In this document: positions 9,049-17,828 of the stretch, in pieces
Position numbering within the stretch: the first letter of the stretch is position 1
How the letters are laid out: each line of letters begins with the position of its first letter
NCBI GenBank assembly: GCA_024243835.1
Contig: JALPMN010000619.1
Location: forward strand, 11,782-37,253
DNA length: 25,472 bases
DNA from: Enteropsectra breve
Lineage: Eukaryota > Microsporidia
Direction: 5' to 3'
Program-made: the position numbers and the translations under genes
The notes under the pieces: model-generated
What the model saw: only the letters and a program-made list of their open reading frames with translations
What the model was told of the DNA's origin: nothing
Databases searched by the model: none

Positions 9049-9666
9049 ATGAGAACAATGAAATTCTTTCTAGGACTGGTCCTGCTGTGCATCGAGTCGG
9101 TGCGTGCGTCAAGCCCTGAGGAGCGCATAGTGCTGCATATGGAAATGGAAGAGATTGCAAGTGACAGTGACAAGCCTGTCTATGCTATTGAAGTAACGTC
9201 AGACAACGAATACTATGGAGATCTTATTTTAATGAGAAACAAGGGAACAAACCCGAAGAAATGGGATGAAATACACAAGGAAAAGGATGTTCTGCTCGGG
9301 CCTGAGCGTGTGACAAGAATGACATATGACGGAAAGGTCAAGGAGGGGTGGTACTACCTGGTCAAAATACGCACAGAAAAGGATGATTGGGTTGGCTTTT
9401 CCTATCCTGTTCAGTATGTTGATGGCGAGTTTGTGCAACTGAACTATCTTTCGTATAATGCAGGAGACGGAGAATACGAGACACGCTCGTACTGGTCGCG
9501 CCACAAGACTGCGCTGATTGTTTTCATTTCTCTGATATCAGTGGTGTTTCTTTTGTTCCTCTTTACTATTTGGTGGATTTATAGACGAAACAGAGATGAC
9601 CGGGAAATTGCAGATCGCCATTCTAATGAGAATGAAGATTCTAGAAATGCGTCAGAAAATATATAA
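9049..9666 (+). CDS. Single-pass membrane surface protein, paralog of the 7884 protein
   Basis: This 205-residue protein has a signal peptide (about residues 1-20), an ectodomain, one long hydrophobic helix (about 154-178) and a short charged cytoplasmic tail beginning RRNRDDRE: a type I membrane protein. Ectodomain residues 59-137 align with residues 67-144 of the upstream Lys-rich protein (LM.N....P.KW; LLGP; SYPV; V.LNY), so the two are diverged paralogs with different anchors. The Lys-rich segment is absent. CCC lies directly before the ATG at 9049. A second ATG nine bases on would also leave an intact signal peptide, so the exact start is open. Spore-wall or plasma-membrane surface location is inferred from architecture only; I cannot name the family. 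Confidence 0.85.
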   Translation: MRTMKFFLGLVLLCIESVRASSPEERIVLHMEMEEIASDSDKPVYAIEVTSDNEYYGDLILMRNKGTNPKKWDEIHKEKDVLLGPERVTRMTYDGKVKEGWYYLVKIRTEKDDWVGFSYPVQYVDGEFVQLNYLSYNAGDGEYETRSYWSRHKTALIVFISLISVVFLLFLFTIWWIYRRNRDDREIADRHSNENEDSRNASENI

Positions 9667-9955
9667 ATTTGTGTTGTTTTAAAGAATTCTATCTGAACTC
9701 ATTGTTTTTGGTACTGCTTCATATAATTTTGCTGCAAAGCATATTCGTAAAACCAAATTTATTTACATATCTGAGGGATATTACTCAACCTGATAATTGG
9801 CTTGCATTTTATTAAGGGGCCTTCTTTCATTTGTGATTCAATTAATGCCCTGCCAATCAAATCCATTTTCTTGCAGAATTCATTATCATATTGATTTGTC
9901 CTTGCCATTTATTTGTTGGTTCTTTCCTCCGTATTTATTTATTCTAAACAACACA

Positions 9956-9959
9956 CCCC
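9956..9959 (+). promoter_or_regulatory. CCCC start-associated motif
   Basis: CCCC followed by AC precedes the ATG at 9962. It decides the start of this small gene. Confidence 0.45.
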
Positions 9960-9961
9960 AC

Positions 9962-10147
9962 ATGGCATCGGTAGACTCCAAGTTCTTCCTTAATCTTGAC
10001 TCCATCAGCGTTGAAAACGAGGAAGAGACTGCTGTTGCCCCGCTGTTTCAAAACGAGGTTTGCATTTCGTCTAAGGACAACAGCAACTACATAGATAAAC
10101 TCAAAAAAGAGATGAAGAACATAGACAATCTTGAGGATAAAAATTAA
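9962..10147 (+). CDS. Small 61-residue protein of unknown function
   Basis: The protein starts MASVDSKFFLNLDSISV. It is acidic overall and ends in a Lys/Asp/Glu-rich, probably helical segment (KLKKEMKNIDNLEDKN). There is no signal peptide or membrane helix. The start at 9962 is chosen because CCCC lies two bases upstream (9956-9959), the same arrangement as at 10628. The frame stays open for 55 codons upstream, but that part begins with TTG and reads as Cys/Phe-rich, unlike a protein N-terminus. It could be a small subunit of a larger complex. I recognise no family. Confidence 0.55.
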   Translation: MASVDSKFFLNLDSISVENEEETAVAPLFQNEVCISSKDNSNYIDKLKKEMKNIDNLEDKN

Positions 10148-10627
10148 ATGTGCCATGAATTTGTCTGTTGCCGACGATTAATTTTAGAAAAATGTTTTTT
10201 TAATTTTGAGACTAAAGACAAAGAATATTTTAGTAATTAAAATGCTGCTGCTATTTTTTATCAGGGCAGCACAAATACTTTTTTAAAATTAATCCCGTGC
10301 CATTCTCAGGTACGGGCTAAATTCAATGTAATGAAGAACTATATTTTAAAATAGAAGAAAAGATAAACTATATCCTTTACTGGTAGAGCAGTTTAAAAGT
10401 TGCTGTATATGAAGAGACATAAAAAACCTCCTTTCGATGAATATTAAAAGCTTGGTTAGAGCACCGCATTCTTTCTATTTAGACAGTCTTATTAAATAGC
10501 AAAAGATAAATGCGAATTAATTTTGCCAATTATACTTTTATTTGTGTAAAATATTGTCTTTCATTTTTATTTTTATAAAATTTTACATTTATCTGACAAA
10601 CAAATAGTCTGAGCTGAAAGTACCCCA
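10148..10627. other. Gene-free stretch with two GC-rich hairpins
   Basis: This 480-base gap lies upstream of the deubiquitinase gene. TGCTGC at 10246-10251 pairs with GCAGCA at 10266-10271, and CCCGTGCC at 10294-10301 pairs with GGTACGGG at 10309-10316 (one G-U pair, seven-base loop). Both are GC-rich islands in very AT-rich sequence and could belong to an unrecognised small RNA. The right part should hold the promoter of the next gene. I found no conserved snRNA, SRP or tRNA motif. Confidence 0.4.
10623..10626 (+). promoter_or_regulatory. CCCC start-associated motif of the deubiquitinase gene
   Basis: CCCC lies one base before the ATG at 10628, as TACCCCA-ATG. Confidence 0.45.
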
Positions 10628-13432
10628 ATGACAGACAGCTCTAAAAATTCAGCACCGTATTACATCGTTGCACTCGCTGAGAACAACGATGAGAATTCAC
10701 TGATAAAAAATTCTGCTCTTTTGGATTCCAACAAGTCCTTTAAGCAGCAGCTCAGACGCAATGTGGACTACGGCATCGTGTGCCCACTGGCCTGGGAAAC
10801 GATGAAGAGTTCTTATGATGTGGAGATTCCTGTGGGGGATGTCTATAATCTGCATGTGGAGTTTTCGGTGCATCGCAAAAGCACACGTTCAGGCTGCCCC
10901 GAGTCGCACGGCATCTGCCACCCAGGAAATAAAGAAATCCCAAATGAATTTCATAAGGAAATCCCAAATGAATTTCATGAAGAAAGCAATTCGGACAGGC
11001 ATTTTGAAAACCAAACTGACTGCAGAGAATGCAGATCTTCTTTAAATGCCTGTGAAATACACAACAAAAAGGGCTATTTGAATAAAAGCGCTCTAAACGG
11101 AAGCGAAAATAGCAATAATCACTTTATTGTGAACTGTTTAAATGAACCTGATAAAAACGGTATCACTGGAGTGAATTCATCAAATAACATGGACAGCTAT
11201 TTTGGCACCAATGACACAAGCATCAAAGACATCAAAGTCTACGCCATAGAGTCTCTTTATGATACAATATTAACTCTGTTTTCCAATAAAAATCTGCCGC
11301 TCGCAGTCTTCAATCGCTATTTTCAGGTTCTATGGAAAGGCCAAGAAATTGATCCAATGGTGAATTTTTCATATTTTCAGGAAGTAAAGGATATTTATCT
11401 GGTGGTTGAGCGGAGGAATACTGCTGGTAAGAATGAGGAAAGAGACCTTACGAAAACACCAAACAGCACCGAAAAATACAATGAAGCAAATCATCGTGAA
11501 AGCAATTTGCAAGAGTACCGCCGTAACATAGAAATAAGAAATAACGAGAATCTTAGTGATTTTAATTTTAAAAACGACACAGAAGATGAGTACAACACAA
11601 ACGAAAGCAGTTATTCAGTGGGCAATAGCTTCTTTAAATTTTACAACAATTCTTCCTTTATATCGCAGACACCCTGCCACGGAATACCCAATCTGGGGAA
11701 CACATGTTTTATAAATGCGGCTGTCCAGTGCCTGCTTAACTGCGATGCACTCAGAATGCACTTTCTTAGTGGCTACAGCAAAACTTCACATGCAAATATT
11801 ACAAATAGCTTTTGCAAACTGGTTTATTCAATTGCCAACAATCTGGATATTAAAGAGAGCATCTATGGGTTTAAAAACAGGCTTTCAGAGGCATTTGAAA
11901 TGTACAAGGGCAATGAAGAGCATGACAGCTTTGAGCTGGTTAATAACGTTCTGGACACTATCAACGAAGAATTCATAAAGAGCCAGGCGTCTGATGCCAA
12001 CAACAATTCCTCGGATGGGAGTGTTTCTATAGCCAAGCATCTGTTCTACGGCAAAACAGCAATGAAAATGACCTGCTGCAACTGCCTGTTCAGCAAAATC
12101 AAAATTGAGGATTTTCTGAGTCTCTCTCTGCCAGTGACCAATGAGAATATTAAAAGATGCAGAGAAATATACATTTTGGCAAACCGTGAAGAAATAGAGT
12201 ACTGGAAGATATCGGTACCTGTCTCGTGGACCATAGGAGAAATAAAGGGATATATTTACGGCAGTGGCGAAGATAGAAATACAAGATTTGATTTTATTGC
12301 TGTAGAATACAATGGAAACAACATTGTGGGGATTTGTGATGAAAGCGAGAAAATATCCAAATTTAATATGAAAAACAGAATTTGTTTGCTGGAATATACA
12401 AGGCAGGATGATGCAGTTAATAAAAGTATAAATTCTGATAGAGAAGCTGATGTAAGATCATTTGATTCCACGGATGAAAAAAATGTTTGTAACAGTACCC
12501 CACACAATCATAAGACAGAAACAACTGACGGTAGTGGAGAAAACATCGCGGGTAACATCAAAAAGAATAGTGTGAGATACGTGGTGTGCAGAATATACAT
12601 AACAAGATTTATGTTTTATCATAAAAAGATCTCATTTGACGTTATTCTCGCGGCGGATAAATGTGACAGTGCATTCTCTATTTTAAACCAGCTGTATAGC
12701 AAGACCAGAAGATTTGTAGAATACAGCCAGCGAGAGTTTATAGACAATGCCAAGGTGATATGCAGTGGGCAAGATCCCGTTCTAAAAATGCGCCTCTTTT
12801 CAGTCTATATAAATGGGCAGTATTTTAAAAGCATGTTTTTGGAAAACATACAGCCGTACATCGGGAATGTGGAGTATATTAAAAAATACAACGATTCAAA
12901 TAACGGAAAATACATAAGCAGGGCAATTTCCAACATTGTAAATACGAGCAAGGACAACAACCTGGAAAGCTGCATCAAGCTGTTTACGATGGAAGATTTT
13001 GTGAATTTCTTCTGCACATGCTGCGGCAAGGAGGCTTCGTACATTTTAAAGATCGATATAAACACTCTACCCAGAATTCTGATTCTACAGCTCAAAAGAT
13101 TCACGTATTCTGGCGCAGAAAGAAAAATAGACAAATTAATAGACTTTCCACTTGAACTGACAATAGAAGAAAGGGCATTAAGTATCCAGCACAGCAATTC
13201 ATTTGACAAAACAGTGCAAAACAACCATTATACCCATGAACAGTCTCGTAAATCTGTAAAATACAGGCTTATTGCAACGGACAACCATTTAGAGGTGGGC
13301 CTTGGCTATGGCCACTATATTTCATATATAAATAAAGAAAACAAATGGTACTGCTGCAACGATGCAGTAGTCACAAAATGTGACGGCCCGGACAAAAAGA
13401 GTGCCTATGTGTTGTTTTATGAGAAAATATAA
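10628..13432 (+). CDS. Ubiquitin-specific protease, Ubp12/USP15-like
   Basis: This 934-residue cysteine protease removes ubiquitin from proteins. The catalytic Cys box GIPNLGNTCFINA places the nucleophile at Cys360. EEHDSFELV is a diverged QQD box. A CC.C cluster near residue 480 and C.CC near 797 are likely zinc ligands. LQLKRF follows, and the His box is GYGHYISY with catalytic His896. The N-terminus (about 45-85) has a DUSP-like PLAWETM pattern, and residues about 198-262 look like a ubiquitin-like domain before the catalytic core; DUSP-UBL-USP is the Ubp12/USP4/11/15 layout. Catalytic blocks are separated by long Asn/Ser-rich disordered insertions. CCCC one base upstream of the ATG supports the start. 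An in-frame duplication (KEIPNEFH twice) lies near residue 105. Substrates are unknown. Confidence 0.92.
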   Translation: MTDSSKNSAPYYIVALAENNDENSLIKNSALLDSNKSFKQQLRRNVDYGIVCPLAWETMKSSYDVEIPVGDVYNLHVEFSVHRKSTRSGCPESHGICHPGNKEIPNEFHKEIPNEFHEESNSDRHFENQTDCRECRSSLNACEIHNKKGYLNKSALNGSENSNNHFIVNCLNEPDKNGITGVNSSNNMDSYFGTNDTSIKDIKVYAIESLYDTILTLFSNKNLPLAVFNRYFQVLWKGQEIDPMVNFSYFQEVKDIYLVVERRNTAGKNEERDLTKTPNSTEKYNEANHRESNLQEYRRNIEIRNNENLSDFNFKNDTEDEYNTNESSYSVGNSFFKFYNNSSFISQTPCHGIPNLGNTCFINAAVQCLLNCDALRMHFLSGYSKTSHANITNSFCKLVYSIANNLDIKESIYGFKNRLSEAFEMYKGNEEHDSFELVNNVLDTINEEFIKSQASDANNNSSDGSVSIAKHLFYGKTAMKMTCCNCLFSKIKIEDFLSLSLPVTNENIKRCREIYILANREEIEYWKISVPVSWTIGEIKGYIYGSGEDRNTRFDFIAVEYNGNNIVGICDESEKISKFNMKNRICLLEYTRQDDAVNKSINSDREADVRSFDSTDEKNVCNSTPHNHKTETTDGSGENIAGNIKKNSVRYVVCRIYITRFMFYHKKISFDVILAADKCDSAFSILNQLYSKTRRFVEYSQREFIDNAKVICSGQDPVLKMRLFSVYINGQYFKSMFLENIQPYIGNVEYIKKYNDSNNGKYISRAISNIVNTSKDNNLESCIKLFTMEDFVNFFCTCCGKEASYILKIDINTLPRILILQLKRFTYSGAERKIDKLIDFPLELTIEERALSIQHSNSFDKTVQNNHYTHEQSRKSVKYRLIATDNHLEVGLGYGHYISYINKENKWYCCNDAVVTKCDGPDKKSAYVLFYEKI
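10934..10981 (+). repeat. Two-copy 24-bp in-frame repeat
   Basis: Units 10934-10957 and 10958-10981 are identical except for two bases at the 3' end. They encode KEIPNEFH twice inside a disordered region of the deubiquitinase. This is a recent replication-slippage duplication that keeps the frame. Confidence 0.8.
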
Positions 13433-13619
13433 ACATTAAATTAGGAATAACTTAGCCAGCATGTTATTTTAATATACAGACACCACAGAATAAAATCCAA
13501 TTTTTTAATCAAATAGAAAAGCAGGAGCTTACAGATATTTTTTAAATCCAAAATATTAACTTGTTAATTTAACTAAAATATATGAGTATTAAAGTCATTT
13601 AGTGATTAATTAAGAATAT

Positions 13620-14123
13620 TTAATTCTTCAAAGCCTGCTCCTCATTGTCAGACATCACTGATGTGGTGGCCTCCATGTCAGAGCTCTCTTCAACCTTATC
13701 TTTAACGCTCTTCTCAGACTTGGAGTCGAGGCTTATCTCTAGCTCTCCCTTCTTGACGCCCTTGAGCACAGACTGATACCAGTTCTGAATATCAGCCTTG
13801 TATCCACGAAGATTGTTTACCACTGAATCTATATCACCCTCAAATAGCTGATAGGCGTTTTTGATGTAGAAGTTGTAAATGAACTTTGGTGCAGTGGTTC
13901 CAGGAACTGACATCCAGGCGAGGAAGATCATTTTAAACACACGGTAGTATGGTATTTTATAGAGGACAAACGAGAGCATGTTATCAAGAGCAAGGACGAG
14001 ACTCATTACTATAAAGTAGTATTTATAGTGCTTTCTGCTCTGTTTGTCTGTAAACTTGAGACAGTGGTGGATATTGAAGAAGACAGCTCCAGCAAGAAAT
14101 GCATTCACTAAAAATCCTAACAT
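13620..14123 (-). CDS. REEP/TB2-DP1-HVA22 family ER-shaping protein
   Basis: This 167-residue membrane protein has the TB2/DP1/HVA22 signature. An N-terminal hydrophobic hairpin (about residues 1-20 and 33-52) is followed by LYKIPYYRVFKMIFLAWMSVP (about 57-77; compare the family pattern of iPfY..lK..fl.Wl..P) and then IYNFYIKNAYQLFEGDID. Relatives (Yop1, REEP5) insert hairpins into the tubular ER membrane and curve it; in a microsporidian this could serve ER or polaroplast membrane shaping, which is inference. The last 50 residues are a charged, Ser/Glu-rich cytosolic tail. The ATG at 14123 is preceded by CCC four bases upstream. It converges with the deubiquitinase gene across 187 bases. Confidence 0.85.
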   Translation of the reverse strand: MLGFLVNAFLAGAVFFNIHHCLKFTDKQSRKHYKYYFIVMSLVLALDNMLSFVLYKIPYYRVFKMIFLAWMSVPGTTAPKFIYNFYIKNAYQLFEGDIDSVVNNLRGYKADIQNWYQSVLKGVKKGELEISLDSKSEKSVKDKVEESSDMEATTSVMSDNEEQALKN

Positions 14124-14127
14124 GTTA

Positions 14128-14130
14128 GGG
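14128..14130 (-). promoter_or_regulatory. CCC start-associated motif of the REEP-like gene
   Basis: On the minus strand, CCC then TAAC precedes the ATG at 14123. Confidence 0.45.
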
Positions 14131-14805
14131 TAAAAATTTTAAACAAATATAAAGAGGACAAGGAGAGGAGCAGGCAAGTGCTTAAATAGCATATGGCGTA
14201 ATGAAAGAACAGCTATTTAAGCTATACACACTCTTATATGTATGTTTGTATTTTGATTTTAATTTACTTCTAAAATCTAATCTGTCATTAAAGATGATTA
14301 GATTATTTCTGCTTAAATACAGATTCTTTGGGAATGTTTGACTGATATGATAGCAGAGTCAATTTACAAAACTAGCGGTTGGCTGAATATTAAATATTGA
14401 TATTTATGTTAGACTCTGAATGATGAATTCTTGCTATGATTGCATAAGCAATGAATTAAATTGTACGAGTTGTTTAACACGGCGTGTCATAAAGAGATTT
14501 AATTAAATTGTTCTTTTTTTATATGATAAAATAAGAAGTTTCGTTAAATATTTGATCTTTCATAGTATCAGATCAAAATAAATTTTATGCATATTTATGA
14601 ATATGCAACAATGCTGATACACAAAACTTTATCAATCGCTTTAATACTTGCAAATACACTGTTAAAAATTTAATTTCATTAATAAATTGTGGCGTCTAAA
14701 ACATACGTTTTATTTGCACAAGTGCTTGCTGCACAAATGTTAGTTTAATCCCTTTTTGAATTAAGGTGCTATGGCTCAGCACATTGTTAACGGAGCTCAT
14801 ATTAC

Positions 14806-14813
14806 GCTTTGAT
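14806..14813 (+). promoter_or_regulatory. Candidate promoter element GCTTTGAT, first copy
   Basis: GCTTTGAT lies 45 bases upstream of the ATG at 14851. The same octamer lies 51 bases upstream of the paralog's ATG at 17829. The bases before the ATGs also match (TTGTCC-ATGTTC and TTGTCT-ATGTTC). These are conserved in otherwise diverged upstream DNA. Confidence 0.35.
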
Positions 14814-14850
14814 AGGTTAAAATCATTAAAAAATCAGAAAAATTTTGTCC

Positions 14851-17541
14851 ATGTTCAGCCTGACTATATTGGCGCACCCTCTTTGGAATGCCGTGCAAGC
14901 AGTGCCAGAAGGAAGTCTGAAAACTGACGCCCAAATATTCAAGGATATTATGGATAACAGGGCAGCCATTTTTGCCGCGCTGGATAATAATCAGACTTGT
15001 GTGGATCTACCATGCGCTTTGCCTACGATAAAGCAAATATACACTACGAGTGAGCTCAGGGAGTATTTGGATCAAGAAAAGGAAGCTGCAAACAATGGTG
15101 CCAACAATCCTGATAGTGATAAAGACGATGATACTTGTAAACTCTGCTTTGAATCGTTCTTTATTGGCAAGGATTACAAAAGTATTTTCAGGGATGGAAT
15201 TTATCAAACACACAACCCGCTGGTAAAGTGCGTAATGTGCGCAAATCCATTCTGTAGAACAAAGATATGCTACGCATGCACACGCACCTTNNNNNNNNNN
15301 NNNNNNNNNNNNNNNNNNNNNNNNNNNNNNNNNNNNNNNNAAGATCTTTATACTAAAGTATTTGAACTAAGAGAAGCTAAATACTATGGTGAAGATGCCT
15401 CTCAGAGGCTGTTTTCGGCCAAACTCACTGAACAATATGGTTTCTATACGGCATGCAGGCAAAATATAGCATCCTTTCCAGTTGCTATCGAACGTATCAA
15501 GAGATTTATCAAGAATTGTAAAGAGGTTATCACCTTTCCGTTCATACTTGATTTAACAAATATATTTGCGCAATCTGAGCTTTCAGCTGAGGATCTGGAA
15601 GAGGCTTATAAAGACATCTGCTCCGTAATTCCCATTGTGCATGCAGGCAAATTCATTATAATCTATTATACTATGATTACTGGCTATTTCGAAAAGACAA
15701 AAAATTATAATAAGAATCTCCAGTTTATTAAAAAGTGGATTCTGTCCAGATATTCTTTTATACTCACTGGATTTCAACTTGTAGGAGTAATTGGCAAAGT
15801 ATCAGCCAAATACTATCCTCTTACAGAAAACTTTTACACCGCATTTGCTAATGCGCTTCATGACCCGAGACTCATAGACAACATTATCAACTACAATGCA
15901 TTAGAGTTTACATTTAAGGGGCTATGCTATCGTTCAGAGGGAGCACGCTCTGCATATCATGATCTCATCGAGATTCTAATGGAAAAGTATTACATGGCAT
16001 TGAGAAAAGAGAATAACTACGGGATGTACAAAGGCATCTTTGTAAACAGGCACGGTGCTGATGTCCGCCGTTTTTCATACACGGTTTATAGAAGAATTCT
16101 TACTGAAAAATTAGGGCATAATATTAATTCATCCGATTTTAATGTACTGAATAGTGCCACTAATATGGTGGATCTACCAGCATTCATTTACGATGCTATT
16201 CTTAAAGTGCTTTTAACAATGGCCCCTATTTATTTCGATGAAGTTGTGAAAAAAATCGGTAAATTGGCTGTAACATACAGTAACATCTATAATTGTGACA
16301 AAAACCATGCAGATTTTCTCTGTGAGACTTATAAAGCAAAATCATGTGCTGATGCAATACTCGACATTGTGCACTGCTTTGCAAGTTACATTATTCCAAA
16401 TGCCTTATTGATTTTCAAAAATCTGACAACATCCTCTGATATTGAATATGGAATTAAGTTATTTAAAGAATTAATTAAAGTGCCAGAGCTTCTAATTGAG
16501 AGAATGCAAAATTTTGAGTTTGTAAACTGGGAAAAAGAAACTCCTCTTTACAGGCTGGTGAAGGAACACACACCTGAGCTTGTGGAAACACTATTCAAGC
16601 GAATGAGCATGCAGCCCTCATGCTATTTCGAAGTTCCGAGTGAAGATATTGATAGCTACATTATAAGGTATTATAACGATATTCACAACTACAAGAGACT
16701 TGGATCAGTGGCATTCGTTTGCAGAAATACAGAGCTTCTTGAAAGCTTTAAAAACGATCTTAATGAGATATTAATAAACTGGGATTTTGCACTGAGCCTT
16801 CAGCAATTTTACAAAGGAGTTATTTCGCCTGAGGGGACAAAAAACATACTTAACTTGCCATTTTTCAAAATGTACTACACAGAGCTGATTCAGTGGTTGG
16901 ATAAAAATATATCAAATGATGACAAAGCTCTAAAGCTCAGTAGAATGCTGATGGTAGCGAAGCTTGCATTGAGGGACTTGATCGATAAAAAGAAAACTAT
17001 AGCTGCTTCAAATGACATGGATACGAGTAATAGTACACCTGCTTTTGAACTAGAAAAAAATTTGCTTCTGGCTGTGGGAAGTACTAAGGATCGGTATCAT
17101 GTGCTCTGTGCATTCCAGTGCTATCTGAGTGCGGAATTCAAACAGCATTTAGAAACGGAAGTATTTCCAGGCATTTTAGCTATTGAGGGTGCAGGAAGCA
17201 CCAAGCTATTCAGGGCAAGGGAATTAAGAATTTACTATAGAAATCTGCTGAAGCTGCAGGCAGGTTTGAATATTCGGGACGGGATGATAAGCTGCAGTGA
17301 AGGGGAAATGCGCAAGTTTTTGGAATTGCTCGCAGCGCTGGAAGAACTTGAAGCGGCTAATGTGTTTAATGCCATCAAATCAAAAAACGAGATAAAAGAT
17401 ATAAGCACGGATATCGGGTACTATACTGATGTTATCAGTGTATTGCCAGAACATGCTTATGAAATAGTTTATAAGAAGCTAAAAAGCAGGATTCAAGAAA
17501 GCAGGATATCCAGAAAGAGGTCCTTTGCGCAGGTTGAATGA
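14851..17541 (+). CDS. Secreted RING-like protein, full-length paralog with assembly gap
   Basis: The reading frame spans 896 residues including 18 unknown ones. It starts with a probable signal peptide (MFSLTILAHPLWNAVQAV), then a Cys cluster at about residues 95-145: CKLC, about 27 residues, CVMC, FC, IC, YAC. This is the first part of a RING-like zinc domain; the rest falls in the gap at 15291-15340. The remaining 700 residues are mostly helical, with no recognised domain. From SELSAEDLEEAYKDICSVIP to NINSSDFN (about residues 245-430) it is very similar to the downstream paralog. The start is the ATG at 14851; the frame extends two codons further to a TTG. Secreted RING-containing families expand in some microsporidia (for example Nematocida), where they are proposed host-exposed proteins. 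A ligase role would need an intact zinc domain and is unproven. Confidence 0.75.
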   Translation: MFSLTILAHPLWNAVQAVPEGSLKTDAQIFKDIMDNRAAIFAALDNNQTCVDLPCALPTIKQIYTTSELREYLDQEKEAANNGANNPDSDKDDDTCKLCFESFFIGKDYKSIFRDGIYQTHNPLVKCVMCANPFCRTKICYACTRTXXXXXXXXXXXXXXXXXXDLYTKVFELREAKYYGEDASQRLFSAKLTEQYGFYTACRQNIASFPVAIERIKRFIKNCKEVITFPFILDLTNIFAQSELSAEDLEEAYKDICSVIPIVHAGKFIIIYYTMITGYFEKTKNYNKNLQFIKKWILSRYSFILTGFQLVGVIGKVSAKYYPLTENFYTAFANALHDPRLIDNIINYNALEFTFKGLCYRSEGARSAYHDLIEILMEKYYMALRKENNYGMYKGIFVNRHGADVRRFSYTVYRRILTEKLGHNINSSDFNVLNSATNMVDLPAFIYDAILKVLLTMAPIYFDEVVKKIGKLAVTYSNIYNCDKNHADFLCETYKAKSCADAILDIVHCFASYIIPNALLIFKNLTTSSDIEYGIKLFKELIKVPELLIERMQNFEFVNWEKETPLYRLVKEHTPELVETLFKRMSMQPSCYFEVPSEDIDSYIIRYYNDIHNYKRLGSVAFVCRNTELLESFKNDLNEILINWDFALSLQQFYKGVISPEGTKNILNLPFFKMYYTELIQWLDKNISNDDKALKLSRMLMVAKLALRDLIDKKKTIAASNDMDTSNSTPAFELEKNLLLAVGSTKDRYHVLCAFQCYLSAEFKQHLETEVFPGILAIEGAGSTKLFRARELRIYYRNLLKLQAGLNIRDGMISCSEGEMRKFLELLAALEELEAANVFNAIKSKNEIKDISTDIGYYTDVISVLPEHAYEIVYKKLKSRIQESRISRKRSFAQVE
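15291..15340. other. Run of 50 N (assembly gap)
   Basis: An unresolved stretch lies inside the first RING-like gene. Comparison with the paralog suggests that about 89 codons belong here rather than 18, so the gap is probably larger than drawn. Confidence 0.95.
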
Positions 17542-17544
17542 AGT

Positions 17545-17828
17545 AATTCATGTCGCAAGTCTTCGTGTATCTAACAATATTAAAATATACATACTTTCGA
17601 TTAGATTGTTTTATTCTGTAAAGTTCTTTCTCTTATTAAAAACATCCTTTATACATTTTGAAATATCCAGACATGCACGACATTACTCTAGCTGCTTTCA
17701 TTTCATTTGGTTTTTATTCCCTTTTTCTGTTTTATTATATTTAATCCTCAGCCAGATTATTAAAGGGGCGCAAGTAGGCTTTGATTCGTCAGATATTTTT
17801 ATATAAAAAACGTTACATAAACTTGTCT
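17545..17828. other. Spacer between tandem paralogs
   Basis: This AT-rich spacer holds the second GCTTTGAT copy at 17778-17785 and no credible gene. An open frame across it starts with TTG and has no internal ATG. Confidence 0.5.
17778..17785 (+). promoter_or_regulatory. Candidate promoter element GCTTTGAT, second copy
   Basis: Same octamer as at 14806-14813, 51 bases before the ATG of the second paralog. Confidence 0.35.

Larger units (their letters stand above)
14124..14850. other. Gene-free AT-rich stretch with inverted repeats
   Basis: These 727 bases lie between the divergent REEP-like gene and the first secreted RING-like gene. They contain an inverted repeat TTTGATC/GATCAAA (14551-14577) and, ten bases on, a perfect 8-bp hairpin TGCATATT-TATG-AATATGCA (14588-14607). 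GCTTTGAT at 14806-14813 recurs before the next paralog. I see no gene. Confidence 0.5.

Noticed and set aside
9797..9961. Upstream extension of the 61-residue protein
   Set aside because: It starts with TTG and has odd Cys/Phe-rich composition; CCCC-AC-ATG at 9962 is a better start. An ATG at 9845 remains a weak alternative.
10375..10410. TGGTAGAGCA, like a tRNA D arm
   Set aside because: No T arm (GTTCGA-like) or acceptor pairing follows, so it is not a tRNA.
17525..17806. 93-residue ORF between the RING-like paralogs
   Set aside because: It starts with TTG, has no internal ATG, and overlaps the end of the upstream gene; its composition is that of translated AT-rich spacer.
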